NCBI GenBank assembly: GCA_900757285.1
Contig: CAAENI010000282.1
Location: 1 to 6,789 of the forward strand
DNA: 6,789 nt
From: an uncultured Collinsella sp.
GTDB lineage: Bacteria > Actinomycetota > Coriobacteriia > Coriobacteriales > Coriobacteriaceae
Direction of reading: 5' to 3'
Part shown: positions 6,301 through 6,789 of the stretch, piece by piece
Layout: each line of letters starts with the position of its first letter
Numbering within the stretch: position 1 is the stretch's first letter
Notes under the pieces: generated by a model
What the model saw: the letters and a program-made list of their open reading frames with translations, nothing else
Database searches by the model: none
What the model was told of the DNA's origin: nothing
Position numbers and translations under genes: made by a program

Positions 6301-6602
6301 AGATCGGCATCCTGCGCGCGATTGGCGCGTCAAAGCGCAACGTGGCCAACGTGTTCAATGCCGAGACCTTTATCGAAGGCCTCATCGCCGGTGTCTTTGC
6401 CATTGTCGTCGTGGTGCTCGTGAGTTTTCCGGTCAATGCCTGGGCGCTTGCGGCCAAACAGGTCCCCAACCTGATGAGCCTGCCCGTGCAGGATGCGCTG
6501 GTGCTCATCGCGATTTCGGTGCTGCTGACGGTTGTTGCCGGCCTGCTGCCCGCCCGCAGCGCGTCCAGGAAGGATCCCGTGGAGGCCTTGCGCTCCGAAT
6601 AA
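3348..6602 (+). CDS. MacB-like ABC transporter: fused ATPase and FtsX permease with giant outer domain
   Basis: 1084 residues from ATG 3348 (MLELKGICKRY, the usual beginning of such ATPases). ATPase at about 1-225: Walker A GPSGSGKT (38-45), Q-loop Q90, signature LSGGQ (142-146), Walker B IVLADE (162-167, catalytic E167), H198. The permease starts near 245: membrane helix 1 at about 264-286, then an outward domain of about 650 residues, helices 2-4 at about 945-975, 1008-1028 and 1048-1068, and the typical FtsX features ERKKEIGILRAIGAS (981-995) and PARSASRKDPVEALR at the end. MacB-type proteins are homodimers that couple ATP use to movement of the outer domain rather than classic transmembrane pumping; cargoes include peptides, antibiotics and lipoproteins. 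MacB is near 650 residues, so the extra length is all in the outer domain: an acidic stretch (321-346), a D-(L/F)-S-G repeat block (665-701) and a long helical, Gln-rich section (about 711-845). No adapter or outer-membrane partner lies nearby. Substrate unknown. Confidence 0.95.
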   Translation: MLELKGICKRYVTQSFTQVALDNVSLAFRDNEFVAILGPSGSGKTTMLNVIGGLDHFDSGDLLIDGISTKDFRDRDWDAYRNNRIGFVFQSYNLIPHQTILENVELALTLTGVGHAERRQRAREALEKVGLGEHVNKRPSQLSGGQMQRVAIARALINDPEIVLADEPTGALDSTTSVQVMDLLKDVARDRLVIMVTHNPELAYQYATRIVNLADGKITDDSDSFDVADATRREAKPTRKTSMSFVTALGLSARNLMTKKGRTAMTAFAGSIGIIGIAAILALSNGVNGYIKKVEEDTLSSYPLTISKQDYDLSSMMGGQGATDDEASNGEDSSDDGTDGKAQGTDKIPVVTAVKDMFASVKSNDMKSFKAWLDDGGDGIDKEVNAIQYGYGVSPVVYRAGKGDEKPVRLVPNAMTEAMSGGASSAATVSMESMGTSVFNEMIDDQSLLDSQYDVVAGHWPTSANEAVMVLSSRGTVGDYTLYSIGALDIDELNDLVNSAMAADGGVETPETGADFTYDDALSTTFKVLSPADAYRKNEETGMWTDMSGDADFMTAKVADGIDVHIVGVVRPNETANASALSPGIAYTHALTRQLMERAADSQIVQEQLAHPETDVFTGKSFDELQGEAKQGVDLGSMFSVDEAALKSAFSFDTSALSGAAGGMDLSGIDLSGLDIDLSGVGKDIDFSDIMAKAPAPDFSGIFDGLDLTPEQMQQVGTLVNRLFEGFLQSDQFKALTPDDLKDASKLASAFSAYLENDAAAQQILAQLKALGGDVLAERLQQAMADYVQKQLAPYLQQAMDQVMKAISEQIASTVSSRLKAGAAGLMGQMATQVSSSIANLAGAMRVDASAFANAIHFNMDAEDLSSLMMSYAKASKLTYDNNLTTLGYADEAAPISVKIFPRDFEAKERVLDHIDAYNKQVKDAGHDEQAISYTDYMGIIMGSVTDIVNTISLVLIAFVSISLVVSSIMIGIITYISVLERKKEIGILRAIGASKRNVANVFNAETFIEGLIAGVFAIVVVVLVSFPVNAWALAAKQVPNLMSLPVQDALVLIAISVLLTVVAGLLPARSASRKDPVEALRSE
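5343..5453 (+). repeat. D-(L/F)-S-G repeat block within the ABC transporter
   Basis: Five copies of a D-(L/F)-S-(G/D) unit at protein residues 665, 670, 677, 686 and 698 of the transporter. The first two are 5 residues apart, then spacing grows to 7, 9 and 12. Neighbouring Asp-Ile and Gly-Leu pairs give it a pentapeptide-like, possibly beta-solenoid look. It sits in the middle of the outward domain just before the helical section. Positions are read from the translation; the fold is inference. Confidence 0.6.
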
Positions 6603-6630
6603 TGTGACAAGGGACGGTTCTTTGTCGCAT
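6602..6630 (+). repeat. REP-like imperfect hairpin at the transporter stop codon
   Basis: Arms ATGTGACAA (6602-6610) and TTGTCGCAT (6622-6630) pair over 9 positions with one T-G wobble; the loop is GGGACGGTTCT. The left arm begins on the last base of the stop codon. The words GGGACGGTTCTTTGTC resemble a repeated intergenic palindrome that I recall from many bacterial genomes, often linked to REP-associated (IS200-like) transposases. There is no T run after it, so it is not a classic terminator. Copy number cannot be seen here. Confidence 0.55.
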
Positions 6631-6687
6631 TGAGCGGCTTATGAATCCGAGGTCTAATACTTTTCCGAGAAGTGAACGAGTGAAAAT

Positions 6688-6789
6688 GGACCCCCGAAGC
6701 ATCGACGCTTTCGAGATGCAATTTCCTGTGGTTTTGCCAGCACAATCCTGCGGTTTTGACGTCTAAAAATGTCGATGCTTCGGGGGTCC
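6688..6789. repeat. 102-bp element framed by a perfect 19-bp inverted repeat
   Basis: GGACCCCCGAAGCATCGAC (6688-6706) is repeated exactly in reverse complement at 6771-6789, the last bases of the window, with 64 bp between. The arms may continue beyond the edge. The inside holds a near-exact direct repeat, TCCTGTGGTTTTG (6724-6736) and TCCTGCGGTTTTG (6746-6758), and no credible open reading frame. It could be a small non-autonomous mobile element, an intergenic palindromic repeat, or a structured RNA. No T run shows that it is a terminator in the plus direction, but the sequence stops at the arm. Confidence 0.75.

Noticed and set aside
6272..6745. Minus-strand open frame of 157 codons over the transporter end and the 3' gap
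   Set aside because: Most of it is antisense to the permease helices and the rest crosses the REP-like and inverted-repeat elements; no domain and no ribosome site seen.

Overview
The window looks like a piece of chromosome from a Gram-positive anaerobe, most plausibly an actinomycetote of the class Coriobacteriia (Collinsella-like). This rests on moderately high G+C, a lipoprotein rather than an outer-membrane setup, ferredoxin-type redox genes, a very long fused MacB-like ABC transporter, and the intergenic repeat type. The taxonomic guess is inference; no rRNA or marker gene is present.

Layout: (1) Positions 1-961, minus strand: a two-component system. An OmpR/PhoB-type response regulator (287-961) is followed, with an ATGA stop/start overlap, by a sensor histidine kinase of which only the N-terminal sensor part (290 down to 1) lies in the window. 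(2) Positions 962-1051: a short divergent control region. (3) Positions 1052-3094, plus strand: a three-gene redox operon. It starts with a 48-residue membrane protein ending in a CLEC motif (CD1871A-like; TTG start). This overlaps by 8 nt a 300-residue polytopic 4Fe-4S membrane protein (also TTG start), which is followed by a 323-residue lipoprotein with a C-terminal TlpA/thioredoxin domain (CKPC active site). A strong intrinsic terminator at 3174-3201 closes the operon. (4) Positions 3348-6602, plus strand: a 1084-residue ABC transporter with an N-terminal ATPase fused to a four-helix FtsX/MacB-type permease. Its extracytoplasmic insert is about 650 residues and carries a D-(L/F)-S-G repeat block and a long helical section. 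(5) Positions 6603-6789: no gene. It holds a REP-like imperfect hairpin directly at the transporter stop codon and a perfect 19-bp inverted repeat framing 64 bp at the very end of the window.

How they may work together: the middle operon reads as a device that passes electrons from cytoplasmic carriers through membrane iron-sulfur clusters to an outward-facing thioredoxin-like lipoprotein, with the tiny CXXC protein as a possible relay. The divergent two-component system is the natural candidate regulator of that operon. The ABC transporter sits behind the terminator with its own possible promoter and is probably an independent unit. No CRISPR array, tRNA, rRNA, prophage or insertion-sequence gene was seen.
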